Below are positions 9,082-16,626 of a DNA stretch of 64,000 bases, piece by piece (position 1 is the first letter of the stretch; each line of letters starts with the position of its first letter). The notes under the pieces were generated by a model. The model was not told where the DNA came from. It searched no databases and saw nothing but the letters and a program-made list of their open reading frames with translations. A program made the translations under genes and the position numbers. This DNA is from Ceriagrion tenellum. Taxonomy: Eukaryota; Arthropoda; Insecta; Odonata; Coenagrionidae. The stretch is taken from NCBI GenBank assembly GCA_963169105.1, contig OY720637.1, positions 30,065,925-30,129,924 of the forward strand, written 5' to 3'.

Positions 9082-9861
9082 ATGATGTCTGCAACATTGA
9101 TGTGGAAACATCCATTTACCTGCATTTGCGCCGGACCATCCTGTTGTGGGAAAACAACTTTCGTAGTAAAATTCCTGGAGAACAGAAAAAAATTAGTTAA
9201 TGGAAGAATCAGTAGAGTTATTTGGTGTTGCAATCCTAATAGTAGACCAAACAAAAAACTAAAAGGTGTTCAGTTTAAAAACAAGGTGCCGACTTTCGAA
9301 AATCCCCGCAACATACCTACCCTTTATGTCATAGACGATTTAATGCACGACTGCTATAACAAAGGCGTGAGCGAGCTCTTTACGCGAGGATCACATCATT
9401 CTAACATTTCAGTCATTCTCATCACACAAAACATTTTCTACCAGAGCCCTGAGTCTCGAAATATCTCTCTCAACACTAAATATATAACAGTTTTCAAAAA
9501 TCCTCGAGATAGGTCGCAGTTTCGGTATCTTGCCTCACAGGTCTACGATGATTGTAGAGAGCTCGTGAGGGTTTATAAAGAGGTTACATCCAAAGCGTTC
9601 ACTTATTTCCTCCTCGACCTATCGCAAGAGACGGACGATAGAGTAAGATTTCGGACTGATATATTTCCTGGGGAAATAACCTCAGTGTTTGCCCCATCGG
9701 ATACTGAAAACTATGAAGAAATTGAAACGCAACAAGCATCTCATCGGGTTGTTAAAGACTGCCGATCCAAAGTTGCGAAAATCGATCATAGGATCCGTAA
9801 ACGCCGACGGAATAAAAACCATTTGCGAATGCTGTCTAAATACGTTGAACGGGAACCATAA
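9082..9861 (+). CDS. FtsK/HerA-type DNA-packaging ATPase
   Basis: 259 aa. Walker A GPSCCGKTT (18-26), Walker B LYVIDDLM with D85/D86, and the strand ILITQN (112-117) holding a sensor-like residue are in the usual spacing. Polinton, adintovirus and adenovirus-related packaging ATPases of the FtsK/HerA superfamily are this size; they pump DNA into the capsid. The C-terminal ~50 residues are translated in a frame overlapped by the next gene (from 9713), as is common in these compact clusters. Two Met codons (9082, 9085) open the frame; either could be used. Confidence 0.93.
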   Translation: MMSATLMWKHPFTCICAGPSCCGKTTFVVKFLENRKKLVNGRISRVIWCCNPNSRPNKKLKGVQFKNKVPTFENPRNIPTLYVIDDLMHDCYNKGVSELFTRGSHHSNISVILITQNIFYQSPESRNISLNTKYITVFKNPRDRSQFRYLASQVYDDCRELVRVYKEVTSKAFTYFLLDLSQETDDRVRFRTDIFPGEITSVFAPSDTENYEEIETQQASHRVVKDCRSKVAKIDHRIRKRRRNKNHLRMLSKYVEREP

Positions 9862-10036
9862 AATTAGCCCCTCCGTGAAGAAGAGGTTACACCGATACAA
9901 AAATACGCTTAGGAAGTTGAGTTGCCCCAAAGTATCAATAAATAAAAAACGTCAAATACTGAAGCAAAAGGGAGGTTTTCTACCAGTACTCTTGGGATCT
10001 CTTCTGAGCAGTTTGGTAGGTAACCTGATAGGATGA
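9713..10036 (+). CDS. pX-like core/membrane protein with hydrophobic tail
   Basis: 107 aa from the Met at 9713; the frame is open from an ATG at 9689, but MKKLKRNKH is a more typical opening. The body is basic, with a conserved-looking ADGIKTICECCLNTLNG centre and a C-terminal KQKGGFLPVLLGSLL hydrophobic segment. That GG-[FI]-LP tail resembles the adenovirus pX tail and the pX-like proteins noted in adintoviruses; a virion core or membrane-active role is inferred. It overlaps the ATPase end by 149 nt, and its TGA overlaps the next ATG (ATGA at 10033). Confidence 0.75.
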   Translation: MKKLKRNKHLIGLLKTADPKLRKSIIGSVNADGIKTICECCLNTLNGNHKISPSVKKRLHRYKNTLRKLSCPKVSINKKRQILKQKGGFLPVLLGSLLSSLVGNLIG

Positions 10037-10527
10037 GTCTCAAACGGATGCTGCTCATCGATCCGGAGACGTTGAAGAGGGAACGATTGATGCGGGATGC
10101 TTCAAAATTAGATAAGCAAATGCAAAATGTGCTTAAAACTGAAATGGATGATTCTAAAAAATGGCATCTTTACCGTCAAGTTTTGGATTCGTATTTAGGA
10201 GCTGTTAACAGCATGAATGATCCCATTCCCGTATCTTTCGTGGACGAGAGTAGCAAAAATAATAAGAAGAAGAAGAATAATGCAGAGGGTCGAAAGCTAT
10301 TAAAGACAAGTCGTAAGATCGATAAGTCATGGACGAAAGCTCTAAAACGACGAGCGGGAAACATGGAGAAAGTTCTGGACGATTTCGCGGAAGAAATAAA
10401 GGCGAGCGAGCAGGAGGAGGAGGAGGAGGAAGAGCCAATAGGATACGACGCGCACACACCACCTCTCAAACAGCGCCTGCGAAAAGTAAAACCAACTCCA
10501 TACATGCGTTGGAAGACGCTAAGCTGA
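10033..10527 (+). CDS. Conserved-type Polinton ORF with acidic run, unknown role
   Basis: 164 aa. Its start overlaps the preceding stop (ATGA), a coupling-type arrangement. The N-terminus (RMLLIDPETLKRERLM) and C-terminus (PTPYMRWKTL) resemble a small protein found next to the ATPase or integrase in arthropod Polintons. Between them lie a Lys/Asn-rich stretch, a helical basic segment and a run of glutamates (about 127-137). No enzyme motif is visible. The last 199 nt overlap the integrase frame, which lies in the -1 register. A structural or assembly role is possible but unproven. Confidence 0.68.
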   Translation: MSLKRMLLIDPETLKRERLMRDASKLDKQMQNVLKTEMDDSKKWHLYRQVLDSYLGAVNSMNDPIPVSFVDESSKNNKKKKNNAEGRKLLKTSRKIDKSWTKALKRRAGNMEKVLDDFAEEIKASEQEEEEEEEPIGYDAHTPPLKQRLRKVKPTPYMRWKTLS

Positions 10528-11567
10528 ATTCAGTGTATTATGATCCACTTAACCCCTACAGCTTTTCTACCATCGATAGACTTTGGGAAGGTGTCGGAAA
10601 GAAGGTTAGCAAGAAACGTGTGAGAGAATGGTTAGAAAATCAGAATACTTACACACTGCATAAGCCTACGCGGAAGAAGTTCCCCAGGAATAGATACACT
10701 CCTACGTATATAGATGACACATGGCAGTGTGACCTTAACGATATGCGAAAGTTGAAAACATACAATAATGGTTATGCTTATCTTCTCACTGTGATTGATG
10801 TGTTTTCCAAATATGCATGGGCTGTCCCTCTAAAAAGTAAGACTGCCGAGAGCGTGATCGATGCATTTCGCATAATATTAACCGATAGAAAACCTGTAAA
10901 AGTTCAGAGCGACAAGGGGACTGAATTCGCAAACGTAAAGTTTAAACGTTTCCTCACCAATCATGGGATAAACTTTTACACTACGAACAATCCCGATGTG
11001 AAGGCAGCCGTGGTGGAACGCTTTAATCGCACGCTCAAGGGACGTATGTATAAATATTTCACTAAATTCAACACCTTGAATTATGTAAGCGTGCTACCGA
11101 AACTAATAAAAGGATATAACGATCGCGTGCATTCTACCACGGGCGTGCCTCCGGCTGATGTTAGCGAAAAGAACGCGTTCCAGATTGCACGTCTTTTTAC
11201 ACCAAGTAAACGAAAAAGGCCAAAATACTCCATTGGTGATTTCGTTCGCATATCGAAGGAGAGACTACCATTCGCCAAGGGATACAAGCAAAATTTTTCC
11301 ACTGAAATTTTTAAAGTTTGGAAAATTGATAGGACGTCAATTCCCACCTATCAACTAGAGGATCTAAATGGTGAACGTATACAGGGATCGTTTTACGGTG
11401 AGGAACTTTCTAAGACATCCGTTAGTAGAAATACAGAATTTCAAATTGAAAATATTTTAAGCCGTAGGGGAAAGGGCAAAAACCTGGAATATTTGGTTAA
11501 ATGGAAGGGGTACGGTGATGATTTTAACACTTGGATCCGAGCCTCCACTGTGAAAAGATTGCAATGA
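10329..11567 (+). CDS. INT: Retroviral-type DDE integrase with C-terminal chromodomain
   Basis: 412 aa as an open frame. The catalytic core runs ~120-280 with D135 (WQCDLND), D195 (VQSDKGTEF) and E230 (VVERFNR), 34 residues between the last two. A basic SH3-like segment (~298-365) and a chromodomain (~370-412: EFQIENIL, EYLVKWKGYGDDFNTWI) follow. Integrase joins element ends to host DNA, and the chromodomain may steer it to methylated-histone chromatin. The first ~60 residues are low-complexity and overlap the previous gene out of frame; recognisable family sequence begins only near YYDPLNPYSF (residue 70). The only upstream in-frame ATG is 10329, so the start may be wrong, or translation may arise by -1 shifting or splicing. 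The stop overlaps the next ATG (11564). Confidence 0.93.
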   Translation: MDESSKTTSGKHGESSGRFRGRNKGERAGGGGGGRANRIRRAHTTSQTAPAKSKTNSIHALEDAKLNSVYYDPLNPYSFSTIDRLWEGVGKKVSKKRVREWLENQNTYTLHKPTRKKFPRNRYTPTYIDDTWQCDLNDMRKLKTYNNGYAYLLTVIDVFSKYAWAVPLKSKTAESVIDAFRIILTDRKPVKVQSDKGTEFANVKFKRFLTNHGINFYTTNNPDVKAAVVERFNRTLKGRMYKYFTKFNTLNYVSVLPKLIKGYNDRVHSTTGVPPADVSEKNAFQIARLFTPSKRKRPKYSIGDFVRISKERLPFAKGYKQNFSTEIFKVWKIDRTSIPTYQLEDLNGERIQGSFYGEELSKTSVSRNTEFQIENILSRRGKGKNLEYLVKWKGYGDDFNTWIRASTVKRLQ

Positions 11568-12478
11568 CTGAAGATTTATTCGTAACTCTTTTAAGTGATA
11601 GCTCGGGATTATATTTTCCCGGTAACACGATCGCACACTTTAGAGCGAAATTACCTCAGCGCATAACTGCAGGGGAATCATGGAGGGTAGGTCTCGCAGA
11701 AATTTATTTTCCTCAGCTTGATATTCCATTACCTCCCGCAGAGAGGTCTGCTCCAAAGGAGGAATGTCCCACCGTCGAAGTCGAGATTATACCAGATGTT
11801 ACAATTAAGTTAGAAAGTAAAACGTATACTCTGCAAAGCTTATTATATGCATTACACAATACCCTACCGGTAGATAAGAAATGGGAATTCCACGGAATTT
11901 TGTTTGATTGGTATCAGCAGAAAATGTCCTTAGCTAGTACAGCTATAGCACCTGAGAAATATTCAATATCCGACGAGTGCTCTTATACGTACGTAGGCAT
12001 AATAACAAATCGTTATCCTCCTGTCCGGTTAAATTTTATCAAGTATACCATGAGGAATCTATTAAGTTCGCTAAGAGAGAGTATGCCGGATAACGAAGCG
12101 AAGACTTGGTTTGATGGGGAATTCTTAAATGCATATGGGGGACTCACTGATATTCACAACCCGCTTGTATTAAGAAGAAAAAAAACAAAAATAACTGAAT
12201 TGGAAATCTCAGAACCAGAACCTTTATCGAGTCAAGTGTTTGTTTACCTAGACGTTTTAGCACCTCAAATAATTGGTGATGTCATGTCAAAATGTTTGAG
12301 GGTGGTAATGGGTGATAGGGGTAATCATCAAATTTTTACCCAACCCTATTATATGCAACTCGATAAACACGAATTTGATATAGTAGAAATTAAATTGTTG
12401 AATAAGATGGGTGAGCTATATCCATTCCCTGATAGCATAAACCCATCGACTGTTGTTTTACATTTTGTTAAGCAATAA
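11564..12478 (+). CDS. Penton-like minor capsid protein (single jelly roll)
   Basis: 304 aa from ATG 11564, which overlaps the integrase TGA (ATGA). The frame is open upstream to 11531, but homologues start at this Met followed by FVTLLSDSSGLYFPGNT. The opening (LPQRITAGESWRVGLAEIYFPQ) is typical of Polinton minor capsid/penton proteins, where it forms the first strands of the jelly roll. In the virion it would fill icosahedral vertices and contact the major capsid protein. AATAAA (12474-12479) overlaps the stop and also lies 31 nt before an initiator for the next gene. Confidence 0.87.
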   Translation: MTEDLFVTLLSDSSGLYFPGNTIAHFRAKLPQRITAGESWRVGLAEIYFPQLDIPLPPAERSAPKEECPTVEVEIIPDVTIKLESKTYTLQSLLYALHNTLPVDKKWEFHGILFDWYQQKMSLASTAIAPEKYSISDECSYTYVGIITNRYPPVRLNFIKYTMRNLLSSLRESMPDNEAKTWFDGEFLNAYGGLTDIHNPLVLRRKKTKITELEISEPEPLSSQVFVYLDVLAPQIIGDVMSKCLRVVMGDRGNHQIFTQPYYMQLDKHEFDIVEIKLLNKMGELYPFPDSINPSTVVLHFVKQ

Positions 12479-12517
12479 ATACGCAGGTGGAGTACGTACA
12501 TTTCATTCATCGACGGG

Positions 12518-12979
12518 ATGTCGGAAGATGTAGATCGTTATCGTCGATACTTTTCACAGATCGGTGGAGATATCGGACCGGTGTACCGATCGAGTCATTA
12601 TAGACAGCGTGGTAGAGGATTGGGTAATTTTTTCAGAGGACTTTGGAAATTCGTGAAACCTCTAGCTACAAAAGGAATAAAGACAGTAGGCAAAGAGGTG
12701 AGAGATTCTGGTATACGAGTCCTATCAGATATCGGTACCGGGAAACCAATCAAGGAAATTTTGAAAACACGCTCGCTGGAGGCCGTCGATAATTTAAAAA
12801 GAAAAGCTGAGGATAAGATGGCTAGGATGGCTGGAGCAGGTTTACGAGCTCCAAAGCGGGCTAGGGCAGGTCGTTACGTCAGGAAAAAAATAAAACGGAA
12901 GCAGATAGGAGGTAGACGAAAAAAACGAAAGCAGTCTCGAAAGAAGTCTCGAAAACGTCCTAAGGATGTATTTGCATAA
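12518..12979 (+). CDS. pVI-like basic virion protein
   Basis: 153 aa, strongly basic. It has GRGLGNFFRGLWKFVKPL, an amphipathic segment (33-50), then TVGKEVRDSGIRVLSDI, and a long Arg/Lys tail (113-148). This pattern matches the small basic protein beside the capsid genes in Polintons and adintoviruses, likened to adenovirus pVI; DNA condensation or membrane lysis is inferred. M104-A-G-A/G108 fits the adenain cleavage consensus (M/I/L)xGx/G, which suggests that the protease encoded downstream matures it. An AATAAAT box (12474) and initiator TTCATTC (A at 12505) lie 13-44 nt before the ATG. Confidence 0.78.
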   Translation: MSEDVDRYRRYFSQIGGDIGPVYRSSHYRQRGRGLGNFFRGLWKFVKPLATKGIKTVGKEVRDSGIRVLSDIGTGKPIKEILKTRSLEAVDNLKRKAEDKMARMAGAGLRAPKRARAGRYVRKKIKRKQIGGRRKKRKQSRKKSRKRPKDVFA

Positions 12980-13042
12980 ATACCTCGTGAAAGGAAGCGT
13001 AAGATTTATTGAAAAGATTGTCACCGAAGTGATAACATCATC

Positions 13043-14347
13043 ATGGAAGTCGTGGAGTACGTCCCAGAATGTTTAGATCTGTTTAAAGATCCAAGTATTC
13101 AATTGAGCGTGTACGGATGTAACATCGCGAACTATCAACCGATTGCATCCATCGATAACGCTACCGAATTACGATTCTCTATCAAAGATAGTGGTGATCG
13201 GTATAGAGATTTGAACGGAATAATTTTGAACATTAGAGTTAAGTTGTGCAAGAGCAATGGTGTGGATTACCAAGGATCAGATACGGAACAGCCTGGAGTA
13301 GTTAATAACTTGCTACACTCAATGTTCGAGCAGGTTCATGTATATTTCAATGGAAATCGGATGTGTTCCTCGGATAATTACCATTACCGATCCTATTTGG
13401 AAAAATTGCTTAATTACGGCTATGATGCTTCGCGCACACACCTTGTGTGTGATGGATGGAGCTTGGATACCGGTAACGATTTAGACAAACAGACGTCTGA
13501 AAACAAAGGATACGAGGAGAGGAAGAGATGGTTCGCGAATAGTAATGTTGTGGAATTGGAAGGGAAACTTCACGTTGATTTATTCCATCAATCACGCTAT
13601 CTTTTAAATGGTGTTGACATAGATATCGTTCTGAAGTTGGCCAACCCAGCGTTTTACATCAAGGAAACGACGGCTGGTATGTCCATGCTAAAAATTATGC
13701 AAGCTACACTCTTTGTTCCACATTATGAAATCAATCCCTCAGCTTTGTTAGCTGTTGAACGAATGTTGAGAACGAAGGATGCCATATACCCGTATACGCG
13801 AGCCGAAGTTAAAACTTTTACCGTACCATCTAACGTCACTATGATCAACAATGAGAACTTAATAGTCGGTCCAATTCCTAAGACTTTATTAGTGGTTATG
13901 GTTGATGATGAAGCATTTCAGGGTAAACATAATAAAAATCCCTACAGTTTTAAGCATTACTCGATGCATCATTGCTGTATCTACGTGAACGGCTCCCCTA
14001 ACCCTGTGGGAGGATTGGAAATGGATTTCAGTAGCGATAAAAATAGTTTTGCCACTCGCGTCTACCGTCAGCTTTTTTCTGCTTTGGGTGCTCACCATAG
14101 TGATTGGGGTAATCAAGTCTCATTGGATATGTTCAAGCATGGATACACTGTGTTAGCGTGGGATCTCACTCCAGATCGAACTGGTGAGGATACTCACGTG
14201 TCTAAACCGGTTTCAGGAAACGTGAGATTTGAAGCTAAATTTAAATCTCCTCTACAAAGTGCCGTGACCGTCATCACCTATGCCGAGTATAATTCAAAAC
14301 TCACGATCGATTTTAATAGGATTGCAGTCGTGGATAAAGTTAAGTAG
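13043..14347 (+). CDS. MCP: Major capsid protein, double jelly roll (hexon-like)
   Basis: 434 aa, intact. Family hallmarks: DLNGIILNIRVKL, the VNNLLHSMFEQVHVYFNG segment, YRSYLEKLLNYGYDA soon after, and a second jelly roll through ~250-420 (PKTLLVVMVDD, YRQLFSALG, YTVLAWDLTPD, FEAKFKSPLQSAVTVITYAEY). Trimers of this fold build pseudo-hexameric capsomers in adenovirus, Polinton and adintovirus particles. Length is normal for the family. With penton, ATPase and protease all intact nearby, the element should be able to specify a virion; this is inference. Confidence 0.94.
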   Translation: MEVVEYVPECLDLFKDPSIQLSVYGCNIANYQPIASIDNATELRFSIKDSGDRYRDLNGIILNIRVKLCKSNGVDYQGSDTEQPGVVNNLLHSMFEQVHVYFNGNRMCSSDNYHYRSYLEKLLNYGYDASRTHLVCDGWSLDTGNDLDKQTSENKGYEERKRWFANSNVVELEGKLHVDLFHQSRYLLNGVDIDIVLKLANPAFYIKETTAGMSMLKIMQATLFVPHYEINPSALLAVERMLRTKDAIYPYTRAEVKTFTVPSNVTMINNENLIVGPIPKTLLVVMVDDEAFQGKHNKNPYSFKHYSMHHCCIYVNGSPNPVGGLEMDFSSDKNSFATRVYRQLFSALGAHHSDWGNQVSLDMFKHGYTVLAWDLTPDRTGEDTHVSKPVSGNVRFEAKFKSPLQSAVTVITYAEYNSKLTIDFNRIAVVDKVK

Positions 14348-14356
14348 TCATTCAAC

Positions 14357-14878
14357 ATGCAAACGGATGATATCGATGACGTTTTATCACAGGATCCTCG
14401 CACTAAACACAAATTTAGAGGGGTATTCCCATCGGATCAACTTCCAAGTCGTCCTAAACGCGGAATTTATATAATTAACTTTGACCCTTCACACGAGTCA
14501 GGAACCCACTGGGTTGCAGTATGTATATTTAAAAAACGTGCAGAGTATTTCGACTCTTATGCTTTTCCTCCATCAGTCAAGGACATTATCACCTTTCTGA
14601 AACCCTTCACCGTAATTTCAAATTCAGTTCGACTGCAAAATTATAAATCAGATCTTTGTGGGGAATATTGTTGTCTGTATGCACTCTTCAAGTCCGTCAC
14701 TCGCAAACCTATTTCAAAATTCCCATCCCTATTTCACCGACCTGTACTTAACGACTGCATCGCTGCAAAACTCTTCCAACGAGAGTTCAGACTTGGACGC
14801 AAGAGAAGATGTCATCCAGCATCGCAAAAGTGCTGTGCTCTAGTAGATCGTGCTCTAGTAAAACGTGGTACAATATAA
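14357..14878 (+). CDS. PRO: Adenain-like cysteine protease (maturation protease)
   Basis: 173 aa. Catalytic residues are visible in C5/ULP1 order: H51 (GTHWVAV), D66 (YFDSY), oxyanion Q94 (RLQNY) and C101 (SDLCGEYCC). Adenain-type proteases cut capsid and core precursors after assembly; the pVI-like protein has a matching site. It starts 9 nt after the major capsid gene; an initiator-like TCATTC (A at 14350) lies just before the ATG. The C-terminus is Cys/Arg-rich and continues past the usual core. It ends 71 nt before the next ATG. Confidence 0.9.
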   Translation: MQTDDIDDVLSQDPRTKHKFRGVFPSDQLPSRPKRGIYIINFDPSHESGTHWVAVCIFKKRAEYFDSYAFPPSVKDIITFLKPFTVISNSVRLQNYKSDLCGEYCCLYALFKSVTRKPISKFPSLFHRPVLNDCIAAKLFQREFRLGRKRRCHPASQKCCALVDRALVKRGTI

Positions 14879-14910
14879 TCTATTCCCCCCTCCCTTTCAC
14901 TGCCCACCAC

Positions 14911-14918
14911 TATATAAG
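14911..14918 (+). promoter_or_regulatory. TATA box and initiator for the PC4-like gene
   Basis: TATATAAG at 14911-14918 and a textbook arthropod initiator TCAGTA (A at 14943) are 32 nt apart. ATG follows at 14950. This decides the start of the next gene against the upstream in-frame ATG at 14809, and implies a leader of ~7 nt. Confidence 0.75.
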
Positions 14919-14949
14919 CACAGTGAAAGTCTCACGAACATCAGTAAGA

Positions 14950-15522
14950 ATGCAGCAGTCTCAAGTGAAGAAGAGGAGACGATCTCCATCCTCCAGCCCG
15001 ACAACATCTTCATCATCTATCATCCCTTTACTCCGGACATCCCTGGAGCTGAGTAAGACCAAGAGCGTGCACATCGGTTGGTTGACGGAGTCGGCTACCC
15101 CGTGCGTGGAGATTTCCTCTTCGAGCAAAACAGCGAGACTCAGCCCGGAACAGTGGACTAGCCTAGAAAACTTCACTTCCTCCGTTACTGCCTATTTTGA
15201 AACATCAGTGATTCCTTCGTACGTGGACTCATCCGTTCAATTTGTGAAATATTTTGGTAAACCTCACGTAAATTTGGGGAGTAAGAATACTCGCGTATCA
15301 TTAAAAGCTAGCGATTGGAAGGCATTGGTAAACTCTTTCGATCAGATTGATTCGGCTCTTGATGCAGTCACCCAATCGGGTGATTTGGTAGTCGGTCATC
15401 TGAACAAGATTACTCAGGCGTTGAAAGATTCGGGCATCGAAAAGGTGTGCATCACTTTCGGTGACGAACAATTCAACGTCTTGAGAGTGAGATTCCCAGG
15501 ATATAATGCACCGCCATCCTAG
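14950..15522 (+). CDS. Tandem-domain protein resembling PC4-type ssDNA-binding folds
   Basis: 190 aa from 14950. The frame is open from 14809, but those 47 extra residues overlap the protease and precede the TATA box and initiator. A Ser/basic N-terminus (1-35) is followed by two similar units: ~39-83 (HIGWLTES...ARLSPEQWTSLENF) and ~97-138 (QFVKYFGKPHVNLGSKNTRVSLKASDWKALVNSF). The 'R-L/V-S-W-L' ending of each resembles the PC4 coactivator domain, which binds ssDNA as a dimer; two units in one chain could mimic a dimer. The similarity is by eye and weak. Replication or late-transcription roles are possible. The end overlaps the next gene by 17 nt. Confidence 0.62.
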   Translation: MQQSQVKKRRRSPSSSPTTSSSSIIPLLRTSLELSKTKSVHIGWLTESATPCVEISSSSKTARLSPEQWTSLENFTSSVTAYFETSVIPSYVDSSVQFVKYFGKPHVNLGSKNTRVSLKASDWKALVNSFDQIDSALDAVTQSGDLVVGHLNKITQALKDSGIEKVCITFGDEQFNVLRVRFPGYNAPPS

Positions 15523-16096
15523 AGTTTACCCGCTGGGCCGCGTTAACGTCAACGCGTTAATATTAGACTTTCAAGCTCTAGTGAGGAAGAATAGCGGTGC
15601 GAATGAATTCATAGTCAGAGAACTGGCCATTGAGAGTCTCGGACATGACCTACGCAAGTCGTGGGTGTTCCAGCTACCTTCTGGCATGGTTGAGAACTAT
15701 GGAAATACTTGGGTGCACTATGAAAATACTTGGGTGCAAGAACATCACCACGGAATACCCGCTGATGTGGGAGACACACCGTATAGAGAATTGCGTAATA
15801 TCCTTAAAAAAGTAACCTGGACTTACGATTATCTATTTGCAAAGGGTATCGAAAAATGTAAATTCCTTTCGAAAGTTTTAAATCGCGATGTATTCGAAGT
15901 TGAAAAATTTTTAAATGTACCCTCTTTGAAGTGTCTTAAACCATTGGGGGGTAATTGCTCATTAGCATGTCACGAAACGGATAAGTTCGCGTGCGCTGTG
16001 AAAAACTGTTCTAGATTGAAAAAATGGATTTGCAGTAATGTTTCTCAGGACAAATTGATGCTAAAATTGAAAGCTGAAGAAAAGGAAGATTTTTAA
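15506..16096 (+). CDS. RNase H/exonuclease-like family protein common near Polintons
   Basis: 196 aa. It opens with NALILDFQALV...NEFIVRELAIESL, then WVQEHHHGIPADVGDTPYRELRNIL and YLFAKGIEKCKFLSKVL, then a Cys/His-rich end (C-x4...C-x3-CH...C-x5-C). The order 'D-[FI]-Q-x...FI-x-[KR]-E-LAI', 'HHGI', 'KG-x-EK' is a pattern I recall from uncharacterised arthropod viral and transposon proteins with a DEDD-exonuclease-like core; function is not established. A 21-bp in-frame tandem duplication (15698-15739) repeats YGNTWVH as YENTWVQ. AATAAA follows at 16177. Nuclease activity would need the acidic residues checked. Confidence 0.62.
   Translation: MHRHPRVYPLGRVNVNALILDFQALVRKNSGANEFIVRELAIESLGHDLRKSWVFQLPSGMVENYGNTWVHYENTWVQEHHHGIPADVGDTPYRELRNILKKVTWTYDYLFAKGIEKCKFLSKVLNRDVFEVEKFLNVPSLKCLKPLGGNCSLACHETDKFACAVKNCSRLKKWICSNVSQDKLMLKLKAEEKEDF
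15698..15739 (+). repeat. 21-bp in-frame tandem duplication
   Basis: Two adjacent 21-nt units differ at only two bases. They add seven residues inside the exonuclease-like protein without breaking its frame, so the duplication is probably recent. Confidence 0.85.
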
Positions 16097-16176
16097 CTAT
16101 TTAAAAATGTTTAATGAAATCTCAATATTGTCAAAAAGAAGAGTGTTTTTTTCTATTTCTGTATATCTCATATGTG

Positions 16177-16182
16177 AATAAA
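16177..16182 (+). terminator. Polyadenylation signal after the exonuclease-like gene
   Basis: AATAAA about 80 nt after the stop, in AT-rich sequence. It probably ends one or more of the upstream late transcripts. Confidence 0.55.
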
Positions 16183-16251
16183 TTAAAAATTTGTTATTTC
16201 ATCCATGCCTTTCATTTAGTAACATTTTTAACCTTGAGAACAAGTCCCGAC

Positions 16252-16531
16252 CTGTCACCAGATACTCTTGCCTCGCTTGAGTCTCAACCACACACATTTC
16301 CGGCCACCTGCGGTTAAGATACCAACATCTGGTCAAGATAAGATTCCCACGAGACGGTAACTGCGCAGCTGTTCTCACAGTGTTCCCTCCTTCCCCTTCC
16401 TCTGTCACCAGATACTCTTGCCTCGCTTGAGTCTCAACCACACCCATTTCCGGCCACCTGCGGTTAAGATAAGATTCCCACGAGACGGCAACTGCGCAGC
16501 TGTTCTCACAGTGTTCCCTCCTTCCCCTTCC
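16252..16531. repeat. Duplicated upstream regulatory unit (150 + 130 bp)
   Basis: Copy 1 is 16252-16401 and copy 2 is 16402-16531; copy 2 lacks 20 bp. Each carries CACCTGCGGTTAAGATA: an E-box, a RUNX-type TGCGGTTA and GATA-type AGATAAG sites. The same motif pair occurs in the 140-bp array at the other end of the element. It directly precedes the TATA box at 16559. Confidence 0.85.
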
Positions 16532-16558
16532 TTACAGCCATCATTCCCTTCCCAACGA

Positions 16559-16566
16559 TATATAAG
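16559..16566 (+). promoter_or_regulatory. TATA box and initiator of the last gene
   Basis: TATATAAG with an initiator-like TCATTA 31 nt on (A at 16590) and ATG at 16627. The leader would be ~37 nt. Confidence 0.7.
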
Positions 16567-16626
16567 AGCCTGCAGATGACTGCGTGCTCATTATACGTCC
16601 TAAGAGAGAAGTGAGCACGCAGCGAA

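Noticed and set aside
10313..10413. A splice joining the 164-aa ORF to the integrase
   Set aside because: The donor GTAAGA is acceptable but the candidate acceptor has no polypyrimidine tract; not strong enough to annotate.
10176..10505. Serine-rich ORFs on the minus strand
   Set aside because: Antisense of the Glu/Lys-rich coding region; low complexity explains the open frame.
14809..14949. N-terminal extension of the PC4-like protein to ATG 14809
   Set aside because: It lies upstream of the TATA box at 14911 and initiator at 14941 and overlaps the protease gene in another frame.
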